Assembly: GCA_900142905.1 (NCBI GenBank)
Contig: FSRV01000001.1
Span: 1,178,001 to 1,242,000, forward strand
Direction of reading: 5' to 3'
Origin: Burkholderia sp. GAS332
GTDB taxonomy: Bacteria > Pseudomonadota > Gammaproteobacteria > Burkholderiales > Burkholderiaceae
Length of the DNA: 64,000 nt
The notes under the pieces: model-generated
Told to the model about the DNA's origin: nothing
What the model saw: only the letters and a program-made list of their open reading frames with translations
The model's database searches: none
Shown: in pieces, positions 36,493 to 46,095 of the stretch
How the letters are laid out: each line of letters opens with the position of its first letter
How positions within the stretch are numbered: the first letter of the stretch is position 1
Made by a program: the position numbers and the translations under genes

Positions 36493-38697
36493 ATGGATAT
36501 ACAGTATGCGTCGTCGCGTCAACGCCACCCCAGGTCCGAATCCACCGTGCTCTCCGTCGCTGAATCTCCGCCATCGTCCTATTCCGGTACCGAGAGCGCC
36601 GCCTGGCTGGCCAAGCTCAACGACGCGCAACGCGAGGCCGTCGAATTCGGCGCCGACAGCCCCAACGCGCCACCGGGCGCGCTGCTGGTGATCGCGGGGG
36701 CGGGCTCCGGCAAGACCAACACGCTGGCGCATCGCGTCGCCAATCTGGTGGTGAAGGGCGCCGACCCGCGCCGTATCCTGCTGCTGACCTTCTCACGCCG
36801 CGCCGCGCTCGAAATGACCCGCCGCGTCACGCGCATCGCCGGAGCGGCACTTGGCACGCGCGCCGCGTTGGCGCAAGGGCTGACGTGGTCGGGCACTTTC
36901 CACAGTGTCGGCGCGCGGCTCTTGCGCGAATACGCGGAGCTGATCGGCCTCGCGCCCGCCTTCACGATTAACGACCGTGAGGATTCCGCCGACCTGATGA
37001 ATCTCGTGCGCCACGAGCTGGGTTTGTCGGCGAAAGAACGGCGTTTTCCGGCCAAGGGCACCTGCTTCGCAATCTACTCGCGCGTGGTGAACACCGGCGC
37101 GTCGCTCACCGACGTGCTCAACAGCGCGTTTCCCTGGTGCCGCGAGTGGGACGCCGATCTGCGCATGTTGTTCGCGGCGTACGTCGACGCCAAGCAGAAG
37201 CAGAGCGTGCTCGACTACGACGACCTGCTGCTCTACTGGTCGCATATGGCCGCTGAGCCTGCGATCGCGGCCGATCTGTCGGCGCGCTTCGATTACGTTC
37301 TGGTCGACGAGTACCAGGACACCAACCGCCTGCAGGCGTCGATCCTGCTCGCGCTGAAGCCCAACGGCCGCGGCCTGACTGTGGTCGGCGACGACGCCCA
37401 GTCGATCTATTCATTTCGCGGCGCGACCGTGCGCAACATTCTCGACTTCCCGGCGCACTTCAACCCGCCCGCCAAACAGATCACGCTCGAGCGCAATTAC
37501 CGCTCGACCGGGCCGATTCTGGCGGCGTCGAATGCGGTGATCGAGCTCGCGAGCGAGCGCTACACGAAGAATCTGTGGACCGACAAGGCCTCGGCGCAGC
37601 GCCCGCGTCTGGTGACGGTCGCCGACGAAGCGGATCAGGCGCGCTACATCGTCGAGCAGGTGCTCGAAGCGCGCGAGCAGGGCATGAAGCTGAAGTCGCA
37701 GGCGGTGCTGTTTCGCGCCGCCCATCACAGCGCCGCACTCGAGATCGAACTGACCCGGCGCAACATTCCGTTCGTGAAGTTCGGCGGCCTGAAGTTCCTC
37801 GACTCGGTGCATGTCAAGGATGTGCTCGCCTTGCTGCGCTGGGCGGAGAATCCACGCGACCGTGTCGCGGGTTTTCGCGTCGTGCAGTTGCTGCCGGGCG
37901 TCGGTCCCGCCACCGCCGCGAAGGTGCTGGACGAGGTCGTGGCCCGTTTGGGCGCTGGCAATCCGGCCGATCTCACTCATAGCGCCGGCGGCGCGTTGGC
38001 GGCCTTTGCGCCGCCTGCTCGTGCGCAGGAAGACTGGCATCCGTTCGTCAAGCTGATGTCGAGCGTGTACGGCCGCCAGACGCCGTGGCCGGCCGAGTTC
38101 GAAATGGTGCGGCGCTGGTACGAGCCGCATCTCGAACGCAATCATGAGGACGCGGCGATCCGTCACGCAGACGTGCTGCAGATGGAAAGCATCGCGGGCA
38201 CCTATGCCTCGCGCGAACGCTTCCTGACCGAGCTGACGCTCGATCCGCCGGACGCCACCAGCGACGAATCCGGCGTGCCGCTGATCGACGAGGACTACCT
38301 GATCCTGTCCACGATCCATTCGGCGAAAGGGCAGGAGTGGCGCAACGTGTTCGTGCTGAACGGCGTCGACGGTTGCATTCCGTCCGATCTCGGCACGGGC
38401 AGCGAGGAGGAAATCGACGAGGAACGGCGCCTGTTATATGTGGCGATGACGCGTGCGAAGGAAGACCTGCATATTGTCGTGCCGCAGCGCTTTTACGTGC
38501 ACAACCAGACGCATATGGGCGACCGTCACGTTTGGGCGTCGCGCACGCGGTTCATTCCGGCGCATCTGATGCCCTTGTTCGACGCGTACGCTTGGCCGCG
38601 CGTACCGGTGCCGAGCGCCCCCACAGCGGCGGGGTTGGCCGCGGCGGCGCAGGCGAAGATCGAGATTGGGGCCAGGCTCAGGAAGATGTGGGATTGA
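36493..38697 (+). CDS. UvrD/Rep-type ATP-dependent DNA helicase (SF1A)
   Basis: A 734-residue superfamily 1 helicase. Motifs in order: Walker A GAGSGKTNTLAHRV; Ia LTFSRRAALEM; motif II VDEYQDTN; III GDDAQSIYSFRGA; IV ERNYRST; V ILSTIHSAKGQEW; VI RLLYVAMTRAKEDLHI. The first about 60 residues are a non-conserved Ser/Arg-rich leader, so GTG near 36547 could be the real start. It is not the main uvrD, rep or pcrA by length and C terminus; a repair or replication-restart role is likely. It stands alone. Confidence 0.9.
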   Translation: MDIQYASSRQRHPRSESTVLSVAESPPSSYSGTESAAWLAKLNDAQREAVEFGADSPNAPPGALLVIAGAGSGKTNTLAHRVANLVVKGADPRRILLLTFSRRAALEMTRRVTRIAGAALGTRAALAQGLTWSGTFHSVGARLLREYAELIGLAPAFTINDREDSADLMNLVRHELGLSAKERRFPAKGTCFAIYSRVVNTGASLTDVLNSAFPWCREWDADLRMLFAAYVDAKQKQSVLDYDDLLLYWSHMAAEPAIAADLSARFDYVLVDEYQDTNRLQASILLALKPNGRGLTVVGDDAQSIYSFRGATVRNILDFPAHFNPPAKQITLERNYRSTGPILAASNAVIELASERYTKNLWTDKASAQRPRLVTVADEADQARYIVEQVLEAREQGMKLKSQAVLFRAAHHSAALEIELTRRNIPFVKFGGLKFLDSVHVKDVLALLRWAENPRDRVAGFRVVQLLPGVGPATAAKVLDEVVARLGAGNPADLTHSAGGALAAFAPPARAQEDWHPFVKLMSSVYGRQTPWPAEFEMVRRWYEPHLERNHEDAAIRHADVLQMESIAGTYASRERFLTELTLDPPDATSDESGVPLIDEDYLILSTIHSAKGQEWRNVFVLNGVDGCIPSDLGTGSEEEIDEERRLLYVAMTRAKEDLHIVVPQRFYVHNQTHMGDRHVWASRTRFIPAHLMPLFDAYAWPRVPVPSAPTAAGLAAAAQAKIEIGARLRKMWD

Positions 38698-38824
38698 AGC
38701 GGTGATGCCGGGTTCGGATGAGACCGAGGCCGCCATGCTGCGGCCTCCTGGTCCGATGTCCTGGCAATCCTTCCGGCAACCCGTGCGGTCGCCTTCAGTT
38801 GCCGCGAGTCGCTGCCGGCTGAAT

Positions 38825-39604
38825 TTAGCGCGACTGCCGTTGCTGGCGTTGTTGCTGTTGTTGCGGCAGCGGACGCGGCGGCACAAAGAAATTGCGCAGC
38901 CAGGCGGCGAGGCGTGAGAACACGTCGTACGGTTCGTCGACGAAAATCTCCGGCTTCAGCAAGCGCAGGTACTCCATGATCTGCTGCGCTTCCTGCTTCT
39001 GGAACGAACCGTGCGAAATACCCAGGCGCAACAGGCCACGCAGTTCGCCGAGCTTTTCGCGCGCGGTGCTGCCCTCGCCGGTTTCGCACGCTACTTTGGC
39101 TTCGTAGACACGCTGGCGCAGCGATTCCACCAGCCGCCAGGCGGGCGTCTGCATGATTTCCTCGAGCGCCTGGATGTCCTGCGCCTCGCTCTTGATCTGC
39201 GCCGCGAGTGGATCGATCAGCGCCGCGTCGCCTTCCGCTTCCTTAACGATGGCCGCCGCCCAGTCGCGGCACTGCTTGGCGAGCTCCTCGGGCGTCCATT
39301 CCGAGCGGGCTGCAAAGCCGAAACCGAATTCTCCCGCTTGCCGCATCAGAATCGCGACGACGTCCGGGAATTCCTTGTCCAGCGTGCGTTTCGCCCACGC
39401 GTACTGGCCACCTTGCAACATCCGCTGAACGGCATGCTCGGTTAGCGGCACCATATTGTCGAGCAGCTTGGCGCGCAAAAAGTCCTCAAACGACGGCGTC
39501 GCGAACTGCGGATCGAGCTTCAGCGAAACCCGCAGAAAAGCGTCGAAATCCTTGCGCAGCGTCGCAATGGTCTCGTCTTTGAGTGTGAGGGTGATTTGAC
39601 CCAT
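38825..39604 (-). CDS. Conserved-looking protein of unknown function with polyglutamine tail
   Basis: A 259-residue soluble, mostly helical protein without signal peptide or membrane segment. It starts with a beta-like MGQITLTLKDETIATL, has amphipathic helices throughout (AKRTLDKEFPDVVAILMRQAG; KLGELRGLLRLGISHG) and ends in PPRPLPQQQQQRQQRQSR. No domain is recognised. Codon use looks like that of its neighbours. It is convergent with the helicase gene and has no evident operon partner. Confidence 0.7.
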   Translation of the reverse strand: MGQITLTLKDETIATLRKDFDAFLRVSLKLDPQFATPSFEDFLRAKLLDNMVPLTEHAVQRMLQGGQYAWAKRTLDKEFPDVVAILMRQAGEFGFGFAARSEWTPEELAKQCRDWAAAIVKEAEGDAALIDPLAAQIKSEAQDIQALEEIMQTPAWRLVESLRQRVYEAKVACETGEGSTAREKLGELRGLLRLGISHGSFQKQEAQQIMEYLRLLKPEIFVDEPYDVFSRLAAWLRNFFVPPRPLPQQQQQRQQRQSR

Positions 39605-39943
39605 GTGTTATCCCGTTTGGTCCTGCCGCACCTTATCGTCATGTCGGCAGTTCGCGCACGGACCCCGTGAGACGCGATGCCAATGCCGGCGCGGTTGATT
39701 CCTGCCTGTTGCCGCGTAACCAGCGGGACGTATCCCGACGAGCGGACCTCGACTCCTTATCGGCGGATTCAGGGAAAACTTAAGGGCGCGCGGGGTATGG
39801 CCGGCGGCTTTAGAGGGATGTATCGCCCGTGAGGGGGGCGCGGCGGGCGCCCCCCGTGCCAAATTAGCCGCGTTGGGTCCCTATGGCAGCGTCGGCAACG
39901 TTTGCGCGCGATGTCGCGCCTCGAATCGCGTCCCGAGCAGCGC
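39605..39943. other. Intergenic region without recognisable features
   Basis: 339 bases between the unknown gene and azlD. The short reading frames here show no family signal, and I see no terminator or promoter. It presumably carries the promoter of the unknown gene on the minus strand. Confidence 0.4.
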
Positions 39944-40267
39944 CTATTTAAGCACGATGCCTTGCCAGGCAAAAAAGACCGTCAGGCCGACCGCGATGGT
40001 CAGGAGTGGCCGCCGCGTCAGCGCGCTGACGACGATGGCAGCCAACGCTCCGACCAGTTGCGGATTGCGCCAGGTCAATTCGGCGCCGGTGCCGTGCGGC
40101 GAGACCGCCATCGGGACGATGATCGCCGTCAGCACGGTAACGGGCACGAAGCCGAGCGCGGTGCGCACGAGCGGCGGAAACACCAGCCGGTCGCCGAGCA
40201 CGAAGACGGCGGCGCGGATCACCCACGTGATGGCCGCCATGCCGAGGATCAGAACGACGTAGTTCAT
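39944..40267 (-). CDS. azlD: AzlD branched-chain amino-acid transporter small subunit
   Basis: A 107-residue membrane protein with three to four helices: VVLILGMAAITWVIRAAVFV, LGFVPVTVLTAIIVPMAV and LLTIAVGLTVFFAWQG. It is the small partner of AzlC in export of branched-chain amino acids or analogues such as azaleucine. Its ATG overlaps the azlC stop by four bases (40264-40267), the usual AzlCD coupling. Confidence 0.92.
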   Translation of the reverse strand: MNYVVLILGMAAITWVIRAAVFVLGDRLVFPPLVRTALGFVPVTVLTAIIVPMAVSPHGTGAELTWRNPQLVGALAAIVVSALTRRPLLTIAVGLTVFFAWQGIVLK

Positions 40268-41103
40268 CGCGACGCCTCCATGGTTTCCTTCGAGGTTTTC
40301 CGTGGGGCTTCCCGGCGGGGGCCCTGTGAGGTTTCGCGTGAAGCCGTTCGCGAGGATTCGTGATTTCCGCGTGTGCCTCGCCCAAATCGCGGCGCCGACA
40401 GCAAGACACCGATTGCCACGCCAGCGAACACGGCGCCGAGCAGGCCGAGTTTGTACGGCCACGCCTGCCAGAAGAAGGCTAGCGTGCCCGCGGTAGCGGC
40501 CGCTGCGATATAGCGAACGGCGACCAGCTGCGGCACGACGATCGCAATGAACGTGGCGACCATCGCGAAATCGAGTCCGAGCGACTGCAGGCCCGGAAAG
40601 GCCGCGCCAAACAGTAGACCGGCAACGGTCCAGAGCTGCCAGTTCAGGTACATCGCCAGACCCGCGCCAAAGAAGTAGTGCGGGCCGACCGTGCCGGGCT
40701 CCCGGTGCCGGTAATGTTCCCACGCGACCGCGAAGACCTCGTCGGTGAGCAGCGCGCCGAGCGCCCAGCGCCAGCGTGGCGGGAGATGTGCGACATGCGG
40801 CGCGAGCGTCGCGCTATACAGCACGTGGCGCAGATTGACGACGAGCGTGGTCGCCCAGATCACCGCAAAACTCGCGTGGCCGGCGATCAGGCCCAGTGCG
40901 ATGAATTGCGCGGAGCCGGCGAACACGACGAGCGACATCAACTGCCCGTGCCATAGATGCAGCGGGCCGGAAGCGACCAGGGTGCCGAAGATCACGCCGA
41001 AGGGCGCCGCGCCGACCATCATCGGGATGATGTCGCGCGCGCCGGCGGTGAATTCTTTTAAGTGGCCTGTGCTCGAGGGCTGGCCGGGGTTGGAATGGGT
41101 CAA
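40264..41103 (-). CDS. azlC: AzlC branched-chain amino-acid exporter large subunit
   Basis: A 279-residue membrane protein of the AzlC/YgaZ family, with the conserved PMMVGAAPFGVIFGTLV and VVFAGSAQFIALGLI segments and a LTDEVFAVAWEHY motif. The start is TTG 41103: a perfect AAGGAGG lies 5 bases upstream, whereas the upstream in-frame ATG has none and would add 49 non-conserved residues. The C-terminal tail is basic and Ser/Thr-rich (about 35 residues). The AraC-type gene upstream on the same strand is its probable regulator. Confidence 0.92.
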   Translation of the reverse strand: MTHSNPGQPSSTGHLKEFTAGARDIIPMMVGAAPFGVIFGTLVASGPLHLWHGQLMSLVVFAGSAQFIALGLIAGHASFAVIWATTLVVNLRHVLYSATLAPHVAHLPPRWRWALGALLTDEVFAVAWEHYRHREPGTVGPHYFFGAGLAMYLNWQLWTVAGLLFGAAFPGLQSLGLDFAMVATFIAIVVPQLVAVRYIAAAATAGTLAFFWQAWPYKLGLLGAVFAGVAIGVLLSAPRFGRGTRGNHESSRTASRETSQGPRREAPRKTSKETMEASR

Positions 41104-41353
41104 TCTTGCCTCCTTGATTCGGGAAGCATAGCGAGTGATGGTGGGCGGGGCTTGTACGTTCTTGCGGTGGGGCGCAGATGCTGCGGAGGACTGCGGGTTG
41201 ACCGAGCTGATGCAATGCGCGAGGCGGCTGGGGGAATATGGCGGGGCCAATCAGGGCGGGCCCTGAAGAGGTCGGCCCTGAGGTTGTATCGCTACATGGT
41301 CGTGGCTGCGTGGGCTGCCGGCGCGGCCGCTTATGCCGTCCTGTGAGCCCTTG

Positions 41354-42181
41354 TCAGCTGCCTTGCCAGCGTCCCGGCGGCACGCCGAACATGCGCCGGA
41401 AATGGCGCGTGAAATGACTTTGGTCCGTGAACCCGCTAGCTGCGGCGACATCCGTCACGGAGACGCCCGCGCGTAGCGGTGCGAGCGAGCGTTGCAGGCG
41501 CACCTGGTTGCGCCATGCGTGCGGCGGCAGACCGGTTGCCTGGTTGAAAAGGCGTGCGGCATGAAAGGGCGACAGTCCGGCGGCCTGGGCGACTTCGGCC
41601 AGCGTGACAGCTTCGGCAAGGTCGCCTGTCAGGTGTTCCTGCATGGTCGCGACGCGAGCGTCGTCAACGGCGAGGCGCAGCGGTTCCGGCTGCGTTTGCG
41701 AGTAGCGGACCAGCAGGGTAGATAGCGCGTCGAGCATGGCAGCCTCGGCGGCGAGCGGATCGTCGCCGGCCTCCAGCAGGCAGTGCGCGCGCGCCAGCCG
41801 CTGCGCCAGATCGGGATCGCGGATCACGCCCGGTGCGAACCACGGCAAGGCTTGCGGCTTGCCGGCGACTTCATTGGCGAGCTCGTGAATGAAATCCACC
41901 GGCGCATACATCACGCGATACCGCCAGCCTGCCTCGACAGCCTTCGAACCCGTGTGCAACTCGCCGGGATTGATGATCGGCACGCTGCCCGCCTCGGCGA
42001 CATAGTCCGAGCCGCGATACCGATAGCCCTCGGCGCCCGCGACGATCACCGGAATCGTGTACGCATCGTGCCAGTGCGGCGTGAACTCGTGATCGTGATA
42101 TTCGGCCGTGAGCAGGTCCGCGCCGGGCAGAAGCGGCGTGCGCCAGTAGCGGGCGGAATCCTGGAAACGATGGGCGGTCAT
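41354..42181 (-). CDS. AraC-family regulator with N-terminal cupin, probable azlCD regulator
   Basis: A 275-residue regulator. The cupin-like sensor domain has HDHEFTPHWHDAYTIPV and PIINPGELHTG. The C-terminal AraC HTH pair is LAEVAQAAGLSPFHAARLF and VTDVAAASGFTDQSHFTRHFRRMFG. It is located 250 bases upstream of azlC on the same strand, a pairing often seen for AzlCD exporters, so it probably responds to an amino acid and controls their expression. The effector is not deducible. Confidence 0.88.
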   Translation of the reverse strand: MTAHRFQDSARYWRTPLLPGADLLTAEYHDHEFTPHWHDAYTIPVIVAGAEGYRYRGSDYVAEAGSVPIINPGELHTGSKAVEAGWRYRVMYAPVDFIHELANEVAGKPQALPWFAPGVIRDPDLAQRLARAHCLLEAGDDPLAAEAAMLDALSTLLVRYSQTQPEPLRLAVDDARVATMQEHLTGDLAEAVTLAEVAQAAGLSPFHAARLFNQATGLPPHAWRNQVRLQRSLAPLRAGVSVTDVAAASGFTDQSHFTRHFRRMFGVPPGRWQGS

Positions 42182-42311
42182 GGTGAAAGTCTGGCGATCG
42201 GCGGTCCGGTGATCCGGCTGGACCGATCAGTTTAGCGCGAGGTAGCTGTGGCCGCTGCCGTTACTCACGCATGCATGCCTTTGCGTATTGAGTTTTGCCG
42301 TAGGGCGGCGA

Positions 42312-42788
42312 TCATTTGACCGGGATCGTCGTACCGGCCGGGATCGGCACGGCGCTCACGCTGTTTTTCGCGCTGCCGCTGACGACGCGGTCACTGTAGG
42401 TCATGTACACCAGCGTGTTGCGCTTCGCGTCGACCACCCGCACGACATGCAGCGATTTGAAGATCAGCGACATGCTCACGGAGAATACGTCGGCCTGCTG
42501 TTTCACGGGCCCGGTGAAGCGAATCGCGCCGACCTGACGGCAGGCGATCGACGCTTCGGTCGGATCTTCGGCGATACCGAGCGTGCCTTTGACGCCGCCC
42601 GTGCGCGCCCGCGACACGTAGCAGGTCACCCCCTGGACCAGCGGGTCGTCATACGCTTCGACGACCACGCGGTCCGAGCCCGTGATGCGGAAGTTGGTAT
42701 TGACGCTGGCGACTTCTTCACTGTGAGCCGGAGACAGCAGCAGGGCGGTAGTGACGGCAAACGCGATGCGCAACAAGGTCGGTTTCAT
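42312..42788 (-). CDS. creA: CreA family exported protein
   Basis: A 158-residue protein with signal peptide (LLRIAFAVTTALLLSPAHS). The CreA core is present: FRITGSDRVVVEAYDDPLVQGVTCYVSRAR, then SIACRQVGAI and MSLIFKSLHVVRVVD, including the two Cys. ATG 42788 starts the signal peptide. CreA proteins are periplasmic and of unclear function; no creBCD is nearby. Confidence 0.93.
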   Translation of the reverse strand: MKPTLLRIAFAVTTALLLSPAHSEEVASVNTNFRITGSDRVVVEAYDDPLVQGVTCYVSRARTGGVKGTLGIAEDPTEASIACRQVGAIRFTGPVKQQADVFSVSMSLIFKSLHVVRVVDAKRNTLVYMTYSDRVVSGSAKNSVSAVPIPAGTTIPVK

Positions 42789-42981
42789 GAGGTGGCCGGG
42801 AAGGAGTGTTGGGGTTGAGCGCGAGAGGGCGTTGCGCCGATAAAACAGCATCGTATAACGGTGTGTCCGTCATGGGGTCGGTGCAAATGTTCGAGGCTAT
42901 GCGCTACTTTGCAACCGGAATAAACGGTCGCCCTCCGATTTGGCTACCTGATCCGGCATTGAAACAGGTCAGGCCAAAACG

Positions 42982-43019
42982 CCAAGCCAAAACAAAAAGG
43001 CCAAGCCAAAACAAAAAGG
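42982..43019. repeat. Exact 19-bp tandem duplication
   Basis: CCAAGCCAAAACAAAAAGG occurs twice head to tail (42982-43000 and 43001-43019), immediately beyond the tRNA terminator stem. It duplicates the terminator's T-rich tail on the minus strand. Confidence 0.9.
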
Positions 43020-43037
43020 CCCGCACGAATGCGGGCC
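43013..43037 (-). terminator. Rho-independent terminator of the tRNA-Asn transcript
   Basis: Minus strand: GGCCCGCA / TGCGGGCC followed by TTTTTG. It lies 12 bases after the 3' end of the second tRNA-Asn. Confidence 0.85.
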
Positions 43038-43049
43038 TTCTAAATTTTT

Positions 43050-43125
43050 TGGCTCCTCGACCTGGGCTCGAACCAGGGACCTACGGATTAACAGTCCGGC
43101 GCTCTACCGACTGAGCTATCGAGGA
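43050..43125 (-). tRNA. tRNA-Asn (GUU), second copy in the transcript
   Basis: A 76-nt cloverleaf including encoded CCA. Acceptor stem TCCTCGA / TCGAGGA, D arm GCTCAGTCGGTAGAGC, anticodon loop CTGTTAA (anticodon GTT) and T arm with GGTTCGAGCC. The sequence is identical to the copy at 43188. Confidence 0.97.
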
Positions 43126-43147
43126 ACAGCAGTACAACTTGATCTAC

Positions 43148-43180
43148 ATAAAAAAGCCCGTATTGGTTAACGGGCTTTTG
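43148..43180 (-). terminator. Hairpin between the two tRNA-Asn genes
   Basis: AAAAGCCCGT / ACGGGCTTTT with an 8-nt loop and T run on the minus strand. It could terminate the first tRNA separately or act as a processing signal. Confidence 0.7.
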
Positions 43181-43187
43181 CAATTCT

Positions 43188-43263
43188 TGGCTCCTCGACC
43201 TGGGCTCGAACCAGGGACCTACGGATTAACAGTCCGGCGCTCTACCGACTGAGCTATCGAGGA
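43188..43263 (-). tRNA. tRNA-Asn (GUU), first copy in the transcript
   Basis: Identical in all 76 positions to the copy at 43050-43125, CCA included. The pair is arranged head to tail with a 62-base spacer. Confidence 0.97.
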
Positions 43264-43378
43264 ACAGAACAACAAACAGCAGAGAAGCGAAATTGTAGAA
43301 GCAGCTTAAGCGCCTGTCAATACCCTGTGTTCATCTCGATTTGATTCGAATGCAACAGCGGGGGACAGGCCGAACCGC

Positions 43379-43702
43379 TTAACGGGCGAGCAGGGCCAGC
43401 TTTTCCTTCACGTCCTTGAACTCGTCGGCTTCCGGCAGCGGCGCCTTGGTCTTGGTGATGCTCGGCCAGTTCTTCGCCAGCTCGGCATTCAGTTCGGTGA
43501 AGTGCTGCTGGTCGCCCGGCACGTCTTCCTCGGCATAAATGGCATTCACCGGGCACTCGGCTACGCACACGGCGCAGTCGATGCATTCATCGGGGTCGAT
43601 CGCGAGGAAGTTGGGACCTTCGCGAAAGCAGTCCACCGGGCACACATCGACGCAGTCGGTATAGCGGCACTTGATGCAGCTTTCGGTCACAACGTGAGTC
43701 AT
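43379..43702 (-). CDS. fdxA: 7Fe (3Fe-4S/4Fe-4S) ferredoxin FdxA
   Basis: A 107-residue electron carrier. The cluster ligands are visible in [18 protein letters not shown] and [16 protein letters not shown]; the variant spacing of the first motif is that of the Azotobacter-type 7Fe ferredoxins. The C-terminal helical extension ([15 protein letters not shown]) is typical of FdxA. ATG 43702 has AGGAG about 9 bases upstream. Confidence 0.95.
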   Translation of the reverse strand: MTHVVTESCIKCRYTDCVDVCPVDCFREGPNFLAIDPDECIDCAVCVAECPVNAIYAEEDVPGDQQHFTELNAELAKNWPSITKTKAPLPEADEFKDVKEKLALLAR

Positions 43703-43982
43703 TCAGGCAGCTCCTGCATGCGGAATCAGAGAAGGCGGATACGCCAAAAGCGCTATTGTAACGTAACGTCAAGAGGCGCATACGGCATCGGTCAACGGCT
43801 TTTATACGTTTTCGTGATTAGTTTATGGCGTCCGGCGCGGTAGCCCGCCGGCGCGCTGAATCCGGGCGCATTCGGGTAACATGCGTCAGGCCGGTGCGCA
43901 CAGGGCGTGCCGCACGTGCATGGGTTGACGCGTTTGGTCGAGCCAAGCCTTCCGTTTTTCCTGCAGTCCAGTTCGCACCATC

Positions 43983-45179
43983 ATGATTATTACTTCGCTG
44001 CTCGACACCGATCTGTACAAGTTCACGATGATGCAAGTGGTGTTGCATCACTTTCCCGCGGCGAATGTCGAGTACCGCTTTCGCTGCCGCACGCCGAATG
44101 TCGACCTCGTGCCGTATATCGCCGAGATCCGCGATGAAGTGCGCAAGCTCTGCGACCTGCGCTTCACCGACGACGAACTCGACTACCTGCGGCGCATGCG
44201 CTTCATCAAGGGCGACTTTATCGAGTTTCTCGCGCTGTTCCATCTGAACGAGAAATACATTTCGATCGAACCGTCGCCGAAGGGCAACGGCGAAATCGAC
44301 ATCGAGATCAAGGGACCGTGGCTGCACACGATCCTGTTCGAGATCCCGATGCTCGCGATCGTCAACGAGGTCTACTTCCGCAACACCCAGCAAAAGCCTG
44401 ACTACAGCGAAGGGCGCGGCCGTCTCGTCGAAAAGATCAAGCTGCTGGGCGCGCGCCCGGAATTCGCCGACTGCAAGATCGCCGACTACGGCACGCGCCG
44501 GCGCTTCTCGAAGCAATGGCACGAAGAAGTGATCCTCACGTTGAAAGACGGCCTCGGCGAGCAATTTGCCGGCACCAGCAACGTCTTCTACGCGATGAAG
44601 CACAACCTCACGCCGCTTGGCACCATGGCGCATGAATACCTGCAGGCGTGTCAGGCCCTCGGCCCGCGGCTGCGTGATTCGCAGATCTACGGCTTCGAGA
44701 TGTGGGCGAAGGAGTATCGCGGCGACTTGGGTATTGCCCTGTCGGACGTGTACGGCATGGAGGCCTTCCTGCGCGACTTCGATATGTACTTCTGCAAGCT
44801 GTTCGACGGCGCGCGCCACGATTCCGGCGATCCGTTCGATTGGGGCGAGCGCCTGCTCAAGCACTACGAAGCGAACCGCTGCGACCCGCGCACCAAGATC
44901 CTTGTGTTCTCCGACGCGCTCGACATTCCGAAGGTGCTGCAACTGTACGAGCGTTTCCGCGGCCGCTGCAAGCTGGCGTTCGGCGTAGGAACCAATCTGA
45001 CCAATGACTTGGGCTACAACCCGTTGCAGATCGTCATCAAGATGGTTCGCTGCAACGGTCAACCGGTGGCGAAGCTGTCGGATTCGCCGGGCAAGAACAT
45101 GTGTGAAGACAAGGCCTATCTCGCGTATCTGCGTCAGGTGTTCGGCATCGCGCAGCCCGAGGAAGACGCTGCGAAGTAA
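43983..45179 (+). CDS. pncB: Nicotinate phosphoribosyltransferase
   Basis: A 398-residue enzyme that converts nicotinate and PRPP to NaMN in NAD salvage. Conserved segments are [21 protein letters not shown] at the start, [12 protein letters not shown] (around the regulatory His), [22 protein letters not shown], and [17 protein letters not shown]. Full family length. It is divergent from fdxA across a 280-base gap (43703-43982) without another gene. Confidence 0.97.
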   Translation: MIITSLLDTDLYKFTMMQVVLHHFPAANVEYRFRCRTPNVDLVPYIAEIRDEVRKLCDLRFTDDELDYLRRMRFIKGDFIEFLALFHLNEKYISIEPSPKGNGEIDIEIKGPWLHTILFEIPMLAIVNEVYFRNTQQKPDYSEGRGRLVEKIKLLGARPEFADCKIADYGTRRRFSKQWHEEVILTLKDGLGEQFAGTSNVFYAMKHNLTPLGTMAHEYLQACQALGPRLRDSQIYGFEMWAKEYRGDLGIALSDVYGMEAFLRDFDMYFCKLFDGARHDSGDPFDWGERLLKHYEANRCDPRTKILVFSDALDIPKVLQLYERFRGRCKLAFGVGTNLTNDLGYNPLQIVIKMVRCNGQPVAKLSDSPGKNMCEDKAYLAYLRQVFGIAQPEEDAAK

Positions 45180-45360
45180 CGCGGCGTCTGCGCGGCGCGT
45201 GTGCGACTCACGCGCTGATATCTTGCTGGGATCTCGCTGAGATCGTGTTCGCCGCGTGGCCGATGCGCTGCCTTAGGCCGTTCGGCCAGGGTGTTCGCGC
45301 GCAGGGTGGCCGGTATAATCCTCGTCACATCGCACGGCTGTCGACACGAGGATTTTGCAT

Positions 45361-46023
45361 ATGGACACATCGATTGCCCGCCGTAACATCCTGGCGCGCA
45401 TCCGCGCGGCACAGGGGCGCGAGCCTGAGCCGTCCGCGTCCGAGCGTGAGGCGGTTGTGGATTATCTGGCGCGCCATCCCCAAGGGCCGCGTCCGGAGAT
45501 GCCGGCCGATTTGACCACGCGCTTTATCGAAGAAGCGCAGAAGATGGCAACCACTGTCGACACGGTCGAATCGCTGAGCGAGGTGCCTTCCGCCGCGCAT
45601 CGCTACCTCACTGAACACGCTCTGCCGCTGCAGGCAATCGCATGGCAAACCCTGCAAGATTTGCCATGGACTCAAGTCGGGCTCAACGTCGAATTCCGCA
45701 AACCTGAAGATAGCGACGTGGTCGGACTCACCGGCTGCTTTTGCGCGATCGCGGAGACCGGTACGCTCGCCCTGCTATCCGGGCCGGAGACCTACGCTTC
45801 CGCAGGCTTGCTGCCGGAAACGCATATTGCGATCGTGCCGGCTTCGCGCATCGTCTCAGGACATGAAGAGGCGTTTGGCCTGATTCGCAGCGAACGCGGC
45901 GAACTTCCGCGCGCGGTCAATTTTGTCTCCGGGCCGTCGCGCACCGGGGATATCGAACAGACTATCGTGCTTGGCGCGCATGGGCCTTATCGGGTGCATG
46001 TGATTGTCGTGCGTGGCGCCTGA
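45361..46023 (+). CDS. lutC: LutC/YkgG-family protein (lactate utilization C)
   Basis: A 220-residue LUD-domain protein. The motifs GLTGCFCAIAETGTLALLSGPET and LLPETHIAIVPASRIV, with the C-terminal SGPSRTGDIEQTIVLGAHGPYRVHVI, are diagnostic of LutC. LutC normally works with LutA and LutB to oxidise L-lactate; neither is within the window, so this is a solitary copy. ATG 45361 has GAGGA 8 bases upstream; the TTG two codons earlier is too close to it. A perfect dyad GATCTC-GCT-GAGATC (45230-45244) lies in the gap after pncB. Confidence 0.88.
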   Translation: MDTSIARRNILARIRAAQGREPEPSASEREAVVDYLARHPQGPRPEMPADLTTRFIEEAQKMATTVDTVESLSEVPSAAHRYLTEHALPLQAIAWQTLQDLPWTQVGLNVEFRKPEDSDVVGLTGCFCAIAETGTLALLSGPETYASAGLLPETHIAIVPASRIVSGHEEAFGLIRSERGELPRAVNFVSGPSRTGDIEQTIVLGAHGPYRVHVIVVRGA

Positions 46024-46095
46024 GCGCGTTGGGCGGCAGGGTCTTCCGCTGCGCACCGTCACCCGCGTTACCGCGTTAACAAGGACTTCAAGAAT

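Noticed and set aside
42806..43114. Short plus-strand frame ending in a PGLEPGTYGLTVRRS-type peptide
   Set aside because: This is the antisense of the tRNA-Asn gene, a well-known false gene call.
43818..45062. A 414-codon minus-strand frame opposite pncB
   Set aside because: pncB has all family motifs on the plus strand; the opposing frame shows no domain and is a high-GC artefact.
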